Counted from the stretch's first letter, positions 11,201 through 21,747 are shown. The stretch: DNA of 64,000 nt from Yponomeuta sedellus (GCA_934045075.1 OW203721.1:22578181-22642180), one strand, 5' to 3'. The notes: generated by a model not told the origin, from the letters alone. Program-made: numbers and translations.

Positions 11201-12567
11201 TGACCGAACTAACCTTCCATCCTTTTGTTTACAACATTTATGGTCGTGGTGGACAAAACAAGGTTCTCGGAAAATGAAATTGGAGCTTGTGTGTGACAGG
11301 ACGCTTGTGTTTACGTGCCGTTTGTTCGCTAACCGGTGGTTCTTTGTTTAGTATGTCCGGAGACTCGCCCGACAACCAGCCTCACAAAAACCGGGATGAT
11401 GAAGCGACTCTACTGATGCCAGAGCGGGCAAAGCCGCCGGCCCCGGCGCCACCGGTTTCGGTGGTAGCGCCCGAGCAACCGCACCCAGCACCGGCCCCCA
11501 CCGAGAACCCTGAAGAGAAACAAGAGTTCATACAACGGGACAAAAACGAAAACAAAGTAAGTCTGCAGTGATCTCAGCATCAAGGTGATGTCATAGCCGT
11601 TGTTAATATTTTTAAAACCAGTTGTGACTGCCTCTCATCTCCTAGATTACCTTGTTAGTCTTCCCATTTTTGTGTCATGATCGACTCATAATATTTAAAA
11701 AAAATTCAATATAGATATACCTACCTACAGAACACTTGCCTCGAATTCACATGGTCTTGCGTTTAATACCAGCATGGATATGAAAATTACTTGGTTTACG
11801 TAATGTTGCCTCACTCACCTGAACATCAAATAATCTCATGACACTAGCAGAATTTCCCCGCTACACTGCCAGTTTAATCTTTTACAGGGCCTGTTTTTTA
11901 GCTCTAAAATTCTTGTTTTACTGTATGTACATTGTAACCAGATTAACCCACAGATTAACAAGTAGACAACTACACAATATACCTCAAAGTATCATAATAA
12001 ACTATGAATTGTCATTTAGGTATGCCTCAGAATGAGACTCTTCAGGCAAAACACCTAGAACTCCTTAATTAATGCAAGAATCTCAGGTTCTAGTTACACC
12101 TGAGATTCTTTCATTAGCTATGATCTTTCCTCTCTTCCAACTCAATATTTTAGGTAGTTCAGTTCAAGTGTTTAAGTTTCTTAATGTTATCTAGGTATAT
12201 ATCTATAATCAGCCCACATCAACCCACTGCTGGGCATAGGCCTCCTTTATATTGCGCCAAAATGTTAATGTTAATTAAATATAAATTCCATTTGTTCTAG
12301 GAAGCAGCTGGCGATGCGAGTGATGACAAAGAAGGAAACGATTTCCTCGAAAATGATGACATAGAGACCAAGAAATCGCCTAAAGGCAAAACGGATGAAA
12401 AAAATTTGGAAAAAAACAAGTTCAGTGACAAAGTGGACAGTGTATTCCTGAGGCCGCCCCCACCGCACAAGGCTCGCTCCAACACATCCACAGCTGCAGA
12501 AGAGGATGGCTGTGGTATAAAGTGTCTTTACTACACCCTGCAATGCTGCGATTGTGTCCTTATGTAG
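7857..12567 (+). CDS. Unrecognised protein with C-terminal CaaX (prenylation) box, three coding exons
   Basis: Coding pieces 7857-8230, 11352-11556 and 12301-12567 join in frame to 281 residues. The donors are CT|GTAAGT and AAA|GTAAGT; the acceptors are TTTAG|T and TTCTAG|G. The N-terminal third is rich in Gly, Ser and Lys; residues about 147-176 are Pro/Ala-rich; an acidic/lysine-rich stretch follows. The end is CLYYTLQCCDCVLM: CVLM fits a CaaX box with Met last, which favours farnesylation, and the neighbouring cysteines could be palmitoylated. Membrane attachment is therefore likely. ATG 126 (11353) could start a 156-residue short form from an alternative promoter. I do not recognise the family. 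The exon chain rests on phase and splice signals only; the last two exons are the surest. Confidence 0.68.
8255..8465 (+). mobile_element. SINE-T copy in intron of CaaX-box gene
   Basis: It has a well kept tRNA-like part: D-arm GCTCAGTTGGAAGAGC, anticodon-stem CTGGC...GCCAG and T-arm GCGGGTTCGAATCCCGC, starting about 8310. The family flanks AATACAGAG and ATTTTTAGCCTCTAAATAGG follow the other copies. It begins about 25 bp after the exon donor. Confidence 0.85.
8734..8942 (-). mobile_element. Hel-1 copy 2, best-preserved Helitron-like ends
   Basis: On the minus strand the element reads A|TCACACTAATATTATAAA ... hairpin CGCGGGTAACACCGCGG ... CACAACTAG|T. A TC start, a subterminal GC-rich hairpin, a CTAG end, and insertion between A and T without target duplication are the Helitron hallmarks. 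No Rep/helicase coding is present, so it is non-autonomous. Confidence 0.72.
8955..9190. repeat. Degenerate repeat shared with 48540-48830
   Basis: Both regions share TTCAACGTAA, a patch ending in CTCCACTCTGA, and ATGCTGCGGCCAGACA in the same order. The copy at 48540-48830 reads as an open minus-strand frame (about 48675-48813); this copy has stops. Family not recognised. Confidence 0.55.
10005..10660 (+). mobile_element. Kolobok-like DNA transposon remnant with THAP domain
   Basis: It is homologous to 62574-63235, where TTAA-flanked inverted ends (CCGCTATTTGAC) are visible. Here the left end is kept (TTAA at 10005 shortly before CCGCTATTTGAC) while homology fades near 10660 and the right end is not found. 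THAP-carrying transposases with TTAA targets are typical of the Kolobok superfamily; P elements also carry THAP domains but make 8-bp duplications. The superfamily is inferred. Confidence 0.55.
10330..10620 (+). CDS. Intact THAP-type zinc finger ORF, transposon-derived
   Basis: The 96-residue ORF holds a C2CH THAP module: CIVREC (C-x4-C) near residues 8-13, a VPSE segment, the conserved Trp in KTWIKLAKR, and C-x2-H-F in YCEDHF near residues 57-61. This is a DNA-binding domain of transposases and transcription factors. The codon after CEDHF runs into GTAAGT, a good donor, so the ORF after residue 62 may be intron and the domain may have been the first exon of a longer protein. It lies in the intron of the CaaX-box gene, same strand. 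The related copy at 62.8 kb is broken by a stop and a deletion. Whether it is expressed cannot be told. Confidence 0.55.
   Translation: MAIIITYCIVRECKNTSIKTPGKFWIRVPSEINIRKTWIKLAKRDPDSLSIETRVYCEDHFDVSPIINVRWLWLKDVCLQTEEAFNMADTVFTVPN
10690..11352 (+). promoter_or_regulatory. Possible internal promoter/5' UTR for the short CaaX-box form
   Basis: GC and CpG content rise here (for example CCGCGTCCGTCCGCCG near 10736) and the stretch ends at ATG 11353 (MSGDSPDN). The acceptor-like GGTTCTTTGTTTAG directly before the ATG also lets it serve as a downstream exon. Confidence 0.3.
11352..11556 (+). CDS. CaaX-box gene, middle exon
   Basis: It begins with one base completing a Leu codon and then ATG, so it is in frame with the upstream exon and also a possible start. 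It encodes an acidic/polar start, a dileucine-like DDEATLLMP and a Pro/Ala-rich segment (PPAPAPP), ending ENK before GTAAGT. Confidence 0.78.
12301..12567 (+). CDS. CaaX-box gene, last exon
   Basis: Acceptor TTGTTCTAG|GAAGCA. The exon encodes an acidic/lysine-rich stretch, RPPPPHKARS, then GCGIKCLYYTLQCCDCVLM before TAG. The spacing of cysteines next to a four-residue CaaX end is the strongest functional clue in the gene. Confidence 0.85.
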   Translation, partial: EAAGDASDDKEGNDFLENDDIETKKSPKGKTDEKNLEKNKFSDKVDSVFLRPPPPHKARSNTSTAAEEDGCGIKCLYYTLQCCDCVLM

Positions 12568-13050
12568 CCGAGTGTACTGATTTGCTGAAAACTGTCTTGC
12601 CTTAAACTGTGTGTGCCAATCTGTCATTCCATATAGACAATTACATAGGTATGTATTTCCTTTTAGTAATATTTAAGAGTTAAAGAAACTTTAAACAGGT
12701 TTTTCACGAATTTACCTCGGTGAAGTTACTGTTTAAAAAACGGATTTATGACCGTTTAAGGTCCCAGCCTACATTTGTCAAAGTATACTCAAGTTTAAAG
12801 TCGGAGTATACAGGTCAAAAACAGCCCTTAAAAGTCTGGTAACATTTAGCTGTAGAGCTAACTTGAAACTCTTCTTACACTTAGTACCAAATTAGTCTAT
12901 AACAGGTGAATAATTGGCAAAGATTACTAAATACATATTGTATACCAGTTTCGCCTATAGAAATCCAATCCAAATAACGAAAATGGCAGGTGTGGTTGTA
13001 TGATGATCAAAATACTTATGTATATAGGTACTGCCATTATCTTAGGATAG

Positions 13051-13056
13051 AATAAA
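13051..13056 (+). promoter_or_regulatory. Candidate polyadenylation signal (AATAAA)
   Basis: A canonical AATAAA about 480 bases after the stop codon of the CaaX-box gene. It would give a moderate 3' UTR. Such hexamers are frequent in AT-rich DNA, so this is tentative. Confidence 0.3.
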
Positions 13057-13184
13057 GATTTATTTATCAAGAAATATCCATGAAATACTTGTTGAGATTT
13101 ACTCCTATAATCGCTAAAACGGCAGAATATCAATTTATATTTTTTGACATTTTACTCAAAACATATACAGCGTTGCACCTGCCT

Positions 13185-13300
13185 TGTAGCATGACAACGC
13201 GTGACTTCCATCGGTCACGCTTTCTTCAAATGTGATAAACGAAATCACGGCTAACGCGACATAGCGGCTCCATTGTGATGCGCGCCTTATGATGCGTAAC
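13185..13300. repeat. Degenerate repeat, partner at 14200-14290
   Basis: Both share GTAGCATGACAACG near the start and, about 60 bp on, CGACA(C/T)AGCGGCT followed by a TGATGCGC motif. Too short and diverged to classify. Confidence 0.5.
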
Positions 13301-13566
13301 ATGAGACGTCGCGTGTTGTTATGTTACGAGCACTTTTGTAGTTTTATAATATACTTAGTTATAAACTTTTGTAACACTCAAAACCATCCATTGGGTTTAT
13401 GTAATTTAAGTACATGTCTGTTCTTCTGAAGTGAGTTGCTATTCATGATTTCATACTTACAAAATTCAATGCTTCCTTCATTATCCAAAACTGCATCACT
13501 TCGACACGATAGACGAAGTTTAAAAAGAAATAACGGGCCTGTGTCACAACGGTCATATTTATAAAA

Positions 13567-13700
13567 GCACTATTCCTCTAAATCACTCCTCTTAGAGGCA
13601 GTCTATTTAACCTGTGGTTGCGACTTTTCCTCCTAATATCTCCTTCACAGACTATTTTAATCGGCGTTTATCGAGTGTTCTAGGGAATCGTGTTTTGGTG
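13567..13700. mobile_element. M1 MITE copy
   Basis: Inverted ends: TCCTCTAAATCACTCC on the left against GAGTGTTCTAGGGAATCG on the right, around a core with CTGTGGTTGCGACTTTT. Related copies at 16101, 20240, 22471 and 28715. Confidence 0.6.
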
Positions 13701-15510
13701 ACTAATACTGTTCATGTTAATTGGAGGGAGTTATTTTCAGGTTTTACTTTGCCTGCACGTTGTAAATGTTCCGTAGTCTCACCTGTGGGAAATCCACAAT
13801 AGACCTGTGGTGCACTGTTCTCTGCTATTTTGGCTAGTGGTGCTTATTACTAGAGCTTATTAACGAGGCGTATACCATGGACATTTCGAAATATTTGATC
13901 TCACACATCAATAAATCATTTGGTTTCTAGACCTCACTGCCAGCTACTCCACAGGACTCTAACTTGGCATACGTGCAAAAGTCGAGCAGGGATATCTGGC
14001 GGTGAGATTCAGTATACCTAGGACAGTAAGTTTTCTGAGATATGCCCTTAATATTAGTGACTATGTACAAGGAATTCTTATACTATTTCATAGAAGATAT
14101 TTTTAGTTTATGTTAGTTGTGTAGGTAAGTTAACCTTATAATTAAATACAGCTACCAGCTACCGACTTACCGTTAAATACCATCTGTTCAGTGTTCGTAG
14201 CATGACAACGTGCATCTTCGTTTTTTTACGCGTTTTACCGCGACACAGCGGCTAAAAAACTGCAATGATGCGCTGTACAAGGCGTAACAAATGAATTGGC
14301 AGTGTTAGGATTGCAACACATACATAGGTATTTGTACCTGTTCCACAAAGAGCTAACCTGGGAAGCATGGTAGGTGCTATATATTTTTATATCTAGATTT
14401 ATTTAGATACCTAGATATTATTAACAAACAAGTACTTACCTAGTATTTAGTATCAATAGTGTAATCTGGTTATAACATTACATTGTAACAAGGTTTTGTC
14501 GTGGTAACTGTGTATTGAACAATATTTAATTACATATACACACGGATGTCAACGTGCATATACACCTTATACTTTAGCAAAACCCGCCTCTGTTCAGTTT
14601 GTTAACGCACGATCAAACGGAGTTTGCATGATAAGTTTAATGTTTGTACGGGATGTAAAAAAAATACGTTTAAAAAGAACCTAGTCGCGTGGTAATTGCC
14701 TTCAAAATATTAATAAAATGACTTCTATACCCATTATTGTGAGGAAAATATTGTTTGCACGTTCGACTAGATAGGTATATGAAATCTATATAAAATTTAA
14801 AAAAATTTAATTGTATCTGCATTGGAATAGAAGTATTTTTTTTTGTATCACGAGATTAGTTACCAAAGTTTATTTCGTATCAGAAAAAATCGCACCCATT
14901 ATTCATATTTGAAAATGAATTTTCCATTGATTTTTCCAATGCAGTTACCAATGTTAGTCTTAAGAAGTGATATATTTTTCAAGATCTGTCTCATCATAAC
15001 TCTTGATCTATTTTAAGGGCGAACAAAAATATACTTGAAAATTAAATACAAATCTGTAGTTAAATAAAGCTTCGACATACAAAAGTAGTCCTATGTGCTA
15101 GTAAATATACTCAAAATTGCTTTTATTAATTTTACAATCTTCATCAGTGATATCGCGCTATACCTAAAATAGCATAAAGCCATTTAGGGTACGAAGTACG
15201 AGTCACGCGTTTTGCGGCGATAGAAAGTCAACAGAATTTGACAATGTAGGTACTGGAAAGTCGCGACTTTTGACATCCACCCCTTTAAATGTAAAGTCGC
15301 GACTAGCGTCTTCGTACTATCAAGGCAGCATAGTGGCAACGGGGGTCACGCGTTCTGCTGTGCTGAAATGTTATAATGACATTATTATTATTATTTCTTA
15401 TTGATATGGCAACCAGCCGATGTCGACAAATTCTGCCAAAGTCAAGTCTTGACACGAAAGTTCCTGAATGAAGAGTCGCGATTTTTGGCCTTAGGGCCTG
15501 GGGGGTGTTA
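13701..15510. other. Gene-free stretch
   Basis: AT-rich sequence without a supported gene. The motif AAGTCGCGACT recurs at about 15257 and 15292, with a variant near 15474, suggesting another degraded hairpin element between about 15165 and 15500. Confidence 0.45.
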
Positions 15511-15516
15511 ACTGTG

Positions 15517-16068
15517 CTTACTAGCGCCACCAATGGAAAAAAATAATAACTTGTTTCATAATATGTTTTTAAAAAAAAAGGTTACATGAGAAATCTTCCA
15601 TCTATGGTAACTGTTTTTAGAACATACAGCCTAGAATGTACAGTGCGTTCACATAACTTGACGCGTGAGAGAATTGGTAACAAGGACATAACATGTGAAT
15701 TAGCTTTTGGACCTAATCGGAAGATGGTAAAACAAGCCCTCAATCCTTTTATTTTCCCCAAGTAATGGGAATGATTTCTTATTTAACATGGTAAAACTAA
15801 ACATATCAGTGCTACCAATTCTCTCACGCGTCAAGTTAATGTGAACGCACTGTAGTATAAATATCCTAGGACTTTTTTTTGGCTGAAATCGATTAAAGTC
15901 CTAGATTGTTGATTCTAGGTTCTAGACTGTTGGTTCTAAAAATTTAAAAACTTTTATATTTTTTTTTTTGTCGCAGTTAAGATTTCTCATGTTCACTTTT
16001 AGATAGAACCAAGTAATATTATAATACAAGTTGTGATTTTTATTTCATTGGTGGCGCTAGTGAGCACC
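15517..16068. mobile_element. M2 MITE copy A, interrupted by a nested element
   Basis: Inverted ends with CTAGCGCCACCAATG on the left and CATTGGTGGCGCTAG on the right. Copy B (19157-19402) and copy C (21241-21747) align across the arms. A 212-bp insertion at 15641-15852 splits it. Confidence 0.8.
15641..15852. mobile_element. TA-flanked MITE nested in M2 copy A
   Basis: About 39-bp terminal inverted repeats starting CAGTGCGTTCACAT on both ends differ by one indel. The element is flanked by TA at 15639-15640 and 15853-15854. The uninterrupted sequence is present in M2 copy B at 19221-19235 (AGAATGTAGTATAAA), so the empty site is directly visible. TA duplication fits the Tc1/mariner superfamily; no coding is present. 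Confidence 0.9.
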
Positions 16069-16100
16069 CCAAACCACCTTAAACAATTCCAGCTCAATTT

Positions 16101-16232
16101 ATAAAACCTCTATTCCACTAAAACACACCAAGGTTTTAATTAATCTGTGGTTACGACTTTTGCTTGTAAAATCTCTATCACAGACTTTTAGTGAGAGTTT
16201 TTGGAGTGTTTTAAGTAATTTTGTTTTTATAA
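16101..16232. mobile_element. M1 MITE copy
   Basis: Left end CTATTCCACTAAAACACACC is matched by GTGTTTTAAGTAATTTTG on the right, with CTGTGGTTACGACTTTTG in the core as in the 13.6 kb copy. Confidence 0.55.
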
Positions 16233-17650
16233 ATAAGGCCGTTAAATTATTTCCGAAGAGTTAAGAATGCGCCCCAATGAGCAATTAAAAACCGAACGTT
16301 GGTAAGGGAATTCCTCCTTGAGGGAGACTTAAGGCCTGCGCAGACGAGGGACTATCCCCCGGGTACTTTTTTGTCCGTCGATATAGATCTCTTATAAATT
16401 GTATCGAATAATGCACACGAAGGACTAAAAGTACCCCGTGCAAAAAGCCCCTCAAGTTACCGAGGACATCAAGAGACCGGACTGGACAAAAGTTCGGTGT
16501 TTTCTTTTAAAACGCTTTTTCTTTTTCAACTTCATGTAAATTACAACACAATGTAATCTCAGAATATTTGCTTCCTTAGCGTACGCTTCACTCAATTTCC
16601 GGGGAACAAATGAGCGCACACCTCAGGCGTTAAGTCCGCGACAAGTACTCGGAGGACATTTTTTACGATTCAGGGACTGTTGTCCCTTGGGGACGAAAAT
16701 CCCACGTGTGGCACGTATGGCACATAAGCCTTATACCATACTTAAACATTCCCCTTACACTTTAATAAATGAATAAATCATCAACAGCCATTTGACGCCC
16801 ACTGCAGGACATATACATAAAAATAAACGCATTCATACTTAAATGTATCTTTTTTATGTAATTTACAAATGTATTTTTGTTCGTCTCAATGTATTATAAA
16901 TGGCGATATATTTTTATATTTTGCTAAGATTCCTTAGATAAACGGAATAGTATATAAAATAGTCATTGAATAAAGAATGAAAACATGTATTACATTATTG
17001 GTAATTCAGGCTCAATAGCCATGCGTCCGTGTAGTTCTAAGAAAGAACTGAATAAAACAATAAAATGAAACATTTATGTCTTATTTATTTTACTATAAAC
17101 GTATTTTAATATCTCAACAAATAAATTTAATTAATAAACAGTTTGCGTACACAATATGTACCTACGAAACACTAATAAATAATATTATGAAAATGTACAA
17201 AAAGTGCGCTACAGAGTACAAAAAGTACAAAATAAATGTTGGAGCCACCTAATTGATAATAGTACACCAAAAATAATTAAAATCCGTGGTAATAAATGCT
17301 ATTTCATAGTGTTTAATAATTTAACATTTAGGATTCCGTAACTAATTAGGTATGTAAAAGGTTAAAGGTACATTATAATTTACACAACCAACTATTAAGT
17401 ACTTTTATGATGCAACTGAATTATAAAAGAATGCACAATGTGCTGGAAATATTATTTTTATATAAAAAAAACAATTACCTACCTAAATAAGTATTTTTAT
17501 ATATACATTACAATAAAATGCTCAAAATTCAATAAATACATTTTGACCAAACTAGTTGCTGGTAACTAACAAAATCGAACTATAACTAATATTTATAAAT
17601 AAGCAGACTATACACACAGGCAGAATAAGCATCACATGCCTTCTCAGGAA
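16233..17650. other. Gene-free stretch
   Basis: No coding sequence seen. A CG-richer patch (about 16330-16700) has GGGGACTATCCCC-like and GTCCCTTGGGGAC motifs that suggest a worn inverted-repeat element. The remainder is AT-rich and featureless. Confidence 0.45.
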
Positions 17651-17655
17651 GTATA

Positions 17656-18957
17656 CGAGGGGCGGCTGAAAAATTTTGAGCCTTCTTTACTTTTACTTCT
17701 AAGAATCACTAATGACTCGCAATGTGCATCACTAATTGCGCGTATTCTAAGTAGTATAAATACCAAGTTTCATGTCATTATCATCATTACGCTTCTAGTA
17801 ATTGAACATTAAACAACACCATGTCTGAGTCATCCGCGCTTTGCACGAAATTGGAGTACAGAGCTGTCATAAAATTCCTCACCAAGAAGAACAAAACGCC
17901 GACAAAAATATTTGAGGAAATGTCTGCAGTTTATGGGGATTCTGCACCTTCATTTGCCACCGTAAAACGTTGGACACGTGAATTCAAACACGGCAGGGAG
18001 TCGCTCGAAGATGATCCCAGGTCAGGACGTCCAAACACCGCCGTTACCGAAGAAAATATTGAAAAAGTGAAAAACCTTGTTCTCGAGAAGATCGGCGAAT
18101 CAAGATGTGGCAGATAGCTGAATCCATAGGCATCAGCAAGGAGCGAATTGGTGACATTTTGCACAATCATTTGCACATGAAAAAGGTGTGCGCGCGATGG
18201 GTGCCAAAAATGCTCACGCCACTGGACAGGCAGCGTCGAGTCACAACTTCGAAGGAGTTTTTGGACATCTGTGGCGATAATCCTGACGATGTTTTTTCTC
18301 GCCTCGTCACTGTCGATGAAACATGGATCCGGCAGTACGATCCGGAGTCAAAACAAGAGTCAATGCAATGGATAGCAAAGGGAGAAAAGCCGCCACGGAA
18401 ATTCAAAGTGGAAAGATCGGCTTCCAAGCTCATGGCCACTGTTTTTTGGGATTGCGAAGGAATTTTGTTCATCGACTACCTTCCCAAAAATACTACAATG
18501 AACTGAGACTATTACGCCGTATTGTTGACAAAAGTCCGTCAAGTGGTTGTCGAGAAAAGGAGAGGCAAACTGGCGAAAGGAGTCCTGTTTTTGCAGGACA
18601 ATGCGCCCGTGCACACTGCCCGAGTTGCGAGACGTGCCCTCGCCGAAACAGGATTTGAAGAAATCAACCACCCACCCTACAGTCCATACCTGGCTCCTAG
18701 TGATTATTTCCTTTTTCAAATTTGAAAAAGGACCTCCGAGGACGAAGATTTTCCAGTGACGAAGAAATGAAGGCGGCCGTAAACGAGCATTTTGAAGGCA
18801 AAGACGGCGAATATTTTTTTACCGGGTTAAAAGCTCTTTTAAACAAATGTAAGAAGTGTATTGAAATAGAGGGAGATTACATTGAAAAATAAATTTTTTA
18901 TACATTTCTATCAGCATTTTTAATACCTTAGGCTCAAAACTTTTCAGCCGCCCCTCG
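17656..18957 (+). mobile_element. Mariner element 1 (dead), complete with inverted ends
   Basis: Terminal inverted repeats CGAGGGGCGGCTGAAAA on both sides (28-30 bp including the inner part) and flanking TA at 17654-17655 and 18958-18959. At about 1.3 kb it has normal mariner length and contains one decayed transposase gene. Confidence 0.93.
17821..18892 (+). pseudogene. Mariner-family transposase pseudogene
   Basis: The helix-turn-helix half (residues 1 to about 90) includes FATVKRWTREFKHGRESLEDD. The catalytic half shows VTVDETWI with the first Asp, FLQDNAPVHTA with the second, and PPYSPYLAPSDYF with the third, the DD34D pattern of mariners. It is broken three times: a frameshift near 18090, an in-frame TGA at 18504-18506, and a frameshift near 18718, after which the frame runs to TAA at 18890. 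At about 357 codons it matches the family length, so decay is by point lesions and not truncation. Confidence 0.92.
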
Positions 18958-19035
18958 TACAATGTTCTAGGTACCCCTCCGAAATATGTAGGCGCCTGAC
19001 TTCGCCCGCCGCGCGTCGTACTTTACCCACGTCTC

Positions 19036-19085
19036 ACGTGAAGAGACCCGTGCCCCGGATGTGGGGACATACAAAGGGTTGATAT
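19036..19085 (-). repeat. SINE-H fragment
   Basis: Only the first part of the family is present (GAGACCCGTGCCCC...GTGGGGACATACAAAGGG), directly downstream of mariner 1. Confidence 0.6.
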
Positions 19086-19156
19086 CATTATCAACCTTTA
19101 TATTTTTGCTGCGAAGCCGACCTTAATGGTTAGAGGACACGTGTGAATAGGTAAAA

Positions 19157-19402
19157 GAGCGCTAAATAGTGCCACCAATGGAATAAAAATCATAACTTGT
19201 GTTTTTAGAACATACAGCCTAGAATGTAGTATAAATATCCTTGGCGGAAATCGGTTAAAGTCCTAGACTGTTGATTCTAGATTGTAGGTTTTAAAAATAG
19301 CTTTGATAGTTGTTAAGATTTCTCATATTCACTTTTAGATAAAAACCTATTTATAAAACAAGTTATGATTATTATTCCATTGGTGGCGCTAGTTTGCGCC
19401 CC
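19157..19402. mobile_element. M2 MITE copy B (uninterrupted)
   Basis: Inverted ends around GTGCCACCAATGGAATA and CATTGGTGGCGCTAG. At about 245 bp it is the compact form and shows the empty sites for the elements nested in copies A and C. Confidence 0.82.
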
Positions 19403-20239
19403 TAAGCGTCTTACCCCCGGTTTCTGGTACACTAACAAGCCGTTAATGTACTGTTATCACTTATCAACAGTCAGTTGGCCAAAGAGCATACAGAAAAAAA
19501 AATTGACAGCTGTCAACAGTAGATTAACAGATTGTTAGTATACGAGAAACTGGGGTTTAATGTGCTGTCGGCGAATCGTGCGAAGCGAAAACGGGGATGA
19601 AATGCGACGCGGGAGTGGGAAGCGAATTGTCGAGATATTTCCAACGGGTAGTATTTTATAGTTAGACACTACACTTTCCTACAATCAGAGTCTTTTTCAA
19701 TATACAATATACCTAAGTGAAAATCAAGATTAAGAAAATAAATATGCGACACAGATTAAAAAATACTCTGCTCATTTACCATTATAGGGTGCCATGGACT
19801 ATTACAGTATCCTAACTTAACAGTTAGATTCAGACGTGGATTTTACTAGGTAAAACCGCTCTCAGAAAATAATCGTTCTTAATACCTCAGGGCGCTATTG
19901 ATTAAGCAGGGCGTCTATACGATACGTTATCGTACAAACACTTTATGAAAACTAGATTTCTCTAAAATACTTACGGTCTTATTACAAAAAAATTAGACCG
20001 GTGTTGAGAAAATGTTTCAAAATAATATGTTTACCACATTATGTACAAGAATATTATATTAGCTAAACATCAAAGTTTCTGAGTGTCCAAATATAGAACA
20101 TGTATAAGACGTGTCTAGATCTTACCCATCATAAAACTCAGTATTGTGGTAAACATATTTTTAAAGACTTACTCAACTCCTGTCTAAGTTTTTTGTAGTA
20201 AGACGGTTTAGAAGATAAGAAGGGCCTTATTTACAAAAA

Positions 20240-20370
20240 ACACGATTTCTCTGAAGCACTCCTTACAGGCAGTTTATTTAATCTCGGGTTGCATATTATC
20301 CGTGTGAAATCTCCACCACAGATTATTTTAATCGGTGTTCAGAGACTGTTTAAAGAAATCGTGTTTTTTT
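20240..20370. mobile_element. M1 MITE copy (best inverted ends)
   Basis: AACACGATTTCTCTGAAGCA on the left, with TTTAAAGAAATCGTGTT on the right. The core is about 90 bp and has no coding capacity. Confidence 0.65.
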
Positions 20371-20631
20371 TATAAATTCGTTAGAATGCATTTAGGATAG
20401 GGTTGGATTAATTAAAACTGTGTTTTAAACAACGCCGTATATTTAAAATAAACGTTTTAAATATCAGGAAAACACGTATGGGACTATCTAAATAATTTCG
20501 AAACGCGTTTCATCTTTTTATAAAATTTCACTCAGATCAGTGTGAGAAGCCACTAATAGTATAGCTTAATTCCGCTGTCACTTACCTGACTTTCTGTCAG
20601 ATAAGTCCGACCAGGCCCTGGAGGCTAATAC

Positions 20632-20960
20632 TTACATAGGTTATCAATAGAATAATATAAGCACGACAATTGTTGTTATTTGCCTCAATTTGGCAGTCTA
20701 CAAAGCATACCTAATAATATCATCATAATATCACAGTATAATATCATTCCAGGTGTATAACCCGCGCATATTTAACAGGCATATTTCGCGAAGAAGATCG
20801 AATCGCGGGGGGCGCCGCGGTCAAGTAGCACGGGTTACAACACCATTGCAATACGATTGGTTACTATACTACCGATAGTGTGAATGAAACGACCATATGA
20901 ATCTATTGAACAACTATACATTACAGAGACTCACCCCCAGGTTTCGCCCCGATCCGCAGA
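20632..20960 (+). repeat. Dispersed repeat shared with 47385-47690 (opposite strand)
   Basis: About 300 bp align, including ATAAGCACGACAAT, GAAGAAGATCGAATCGCG, GCGATTGGTTACTA-type sequence and GTGTGAATGAAAC. No coding frame is conserved between the copies. Class unknown. Confidence 0.75.
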
Positions 20961-21240
20961 GCCTAATTAATATGGTACTCGCGCGTCGTCGGTTGCCTGG
21001 AGACCTGGCTCTATAATCTGTTAATGCATTATTTCGTTTCATTGCTGCCTTCGTATCAAACCTTCAAGGCGCCAAAGGTACAAAAAGCACGTCACGTGAC
21101 CCGTCCATTTATCTGTTCCAAGTAGTGTAATGCACTAACAGAATTCAGGCCTGACTCTTCCGACAAAAAATCAACTAAATCCGGAATAAAGCCAAAATGT
21201 AAAGTTTTAGTTCAGAAAGCTAACTAATATGCTTAAAGAG

Positions 21241-21747
21241 CTTCGGGCTGATAACTTGCGCCACCAGTGGAAAAAGATATCATAACTTGTTTTTTAATAC
21301 GTTTTTATCTAAAAATGAACATGAGAAATCTTAACAACTGTGACAACAGTTTTTGGAACCTACATTCCGGAAACTACGATCAATACTTTAATCGATTTCC
21401 GCTAAAAACGGCCGTTTTTGCAGTAAACTGATTAAAATCTTTGGTTAAGTAGGTTCTTAAAATAGTTTTCACAGTCCTCACGTTCATCTATCTATAATAT
21501 AAAAATGAATCGCTGAATGTGTAGGTAAGCGCAAATCTCGAGAGCAGCTGAACTGATTTCGCTAATTATTTTTTTAGAATATTCCTTGAAGTACGAGGAT
21601 GGTTCTAGAAAAATACAAAAAAAAATTAAAGAATCGACTGTTAGGCGGTATGAAGTTCGCTGGGTCAACTAGTTTTTAGATAAAAACGTATTCTAAAACA
21701 CGTCATGGTGTTTTTTGCCATTGGTGGCGCTTGTTAACAGCCCGAAG
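21241..21747. mobile_element. M2 MITE copy C, interrupted by Hel-2
   Basis: Ends CTTCGGGCTG...GCGCCACCAGTGG and CATTGGTGGCGC...CAGCCCGAAG are inverted. The excess length over copy B is largely due to the nested Hel-2 element at 21487-21672. Confidence 0.8.
21487..21672 (+). mobile_element. Hel-2 copy 1, Helitron-like, nested in M2
   Basis: It reads A|TCTATCTATAATATAAAAAT ... GCTGGGTCAACTAG|T. TC start, CTAG end, insertion between A and T, and no target duplication relative to copies A and B of the host MITE. It is 186 bp with no coding. Confidence 0.75.

Noticed and set aside
12066..12108. Short hairpin (AAGAATCTCAGGT...ACCTGAGATTCTT) as a microRNA precursor
   Set aside because: 13-bp stem with a 9-base loop is too short for a pre-miRNA.
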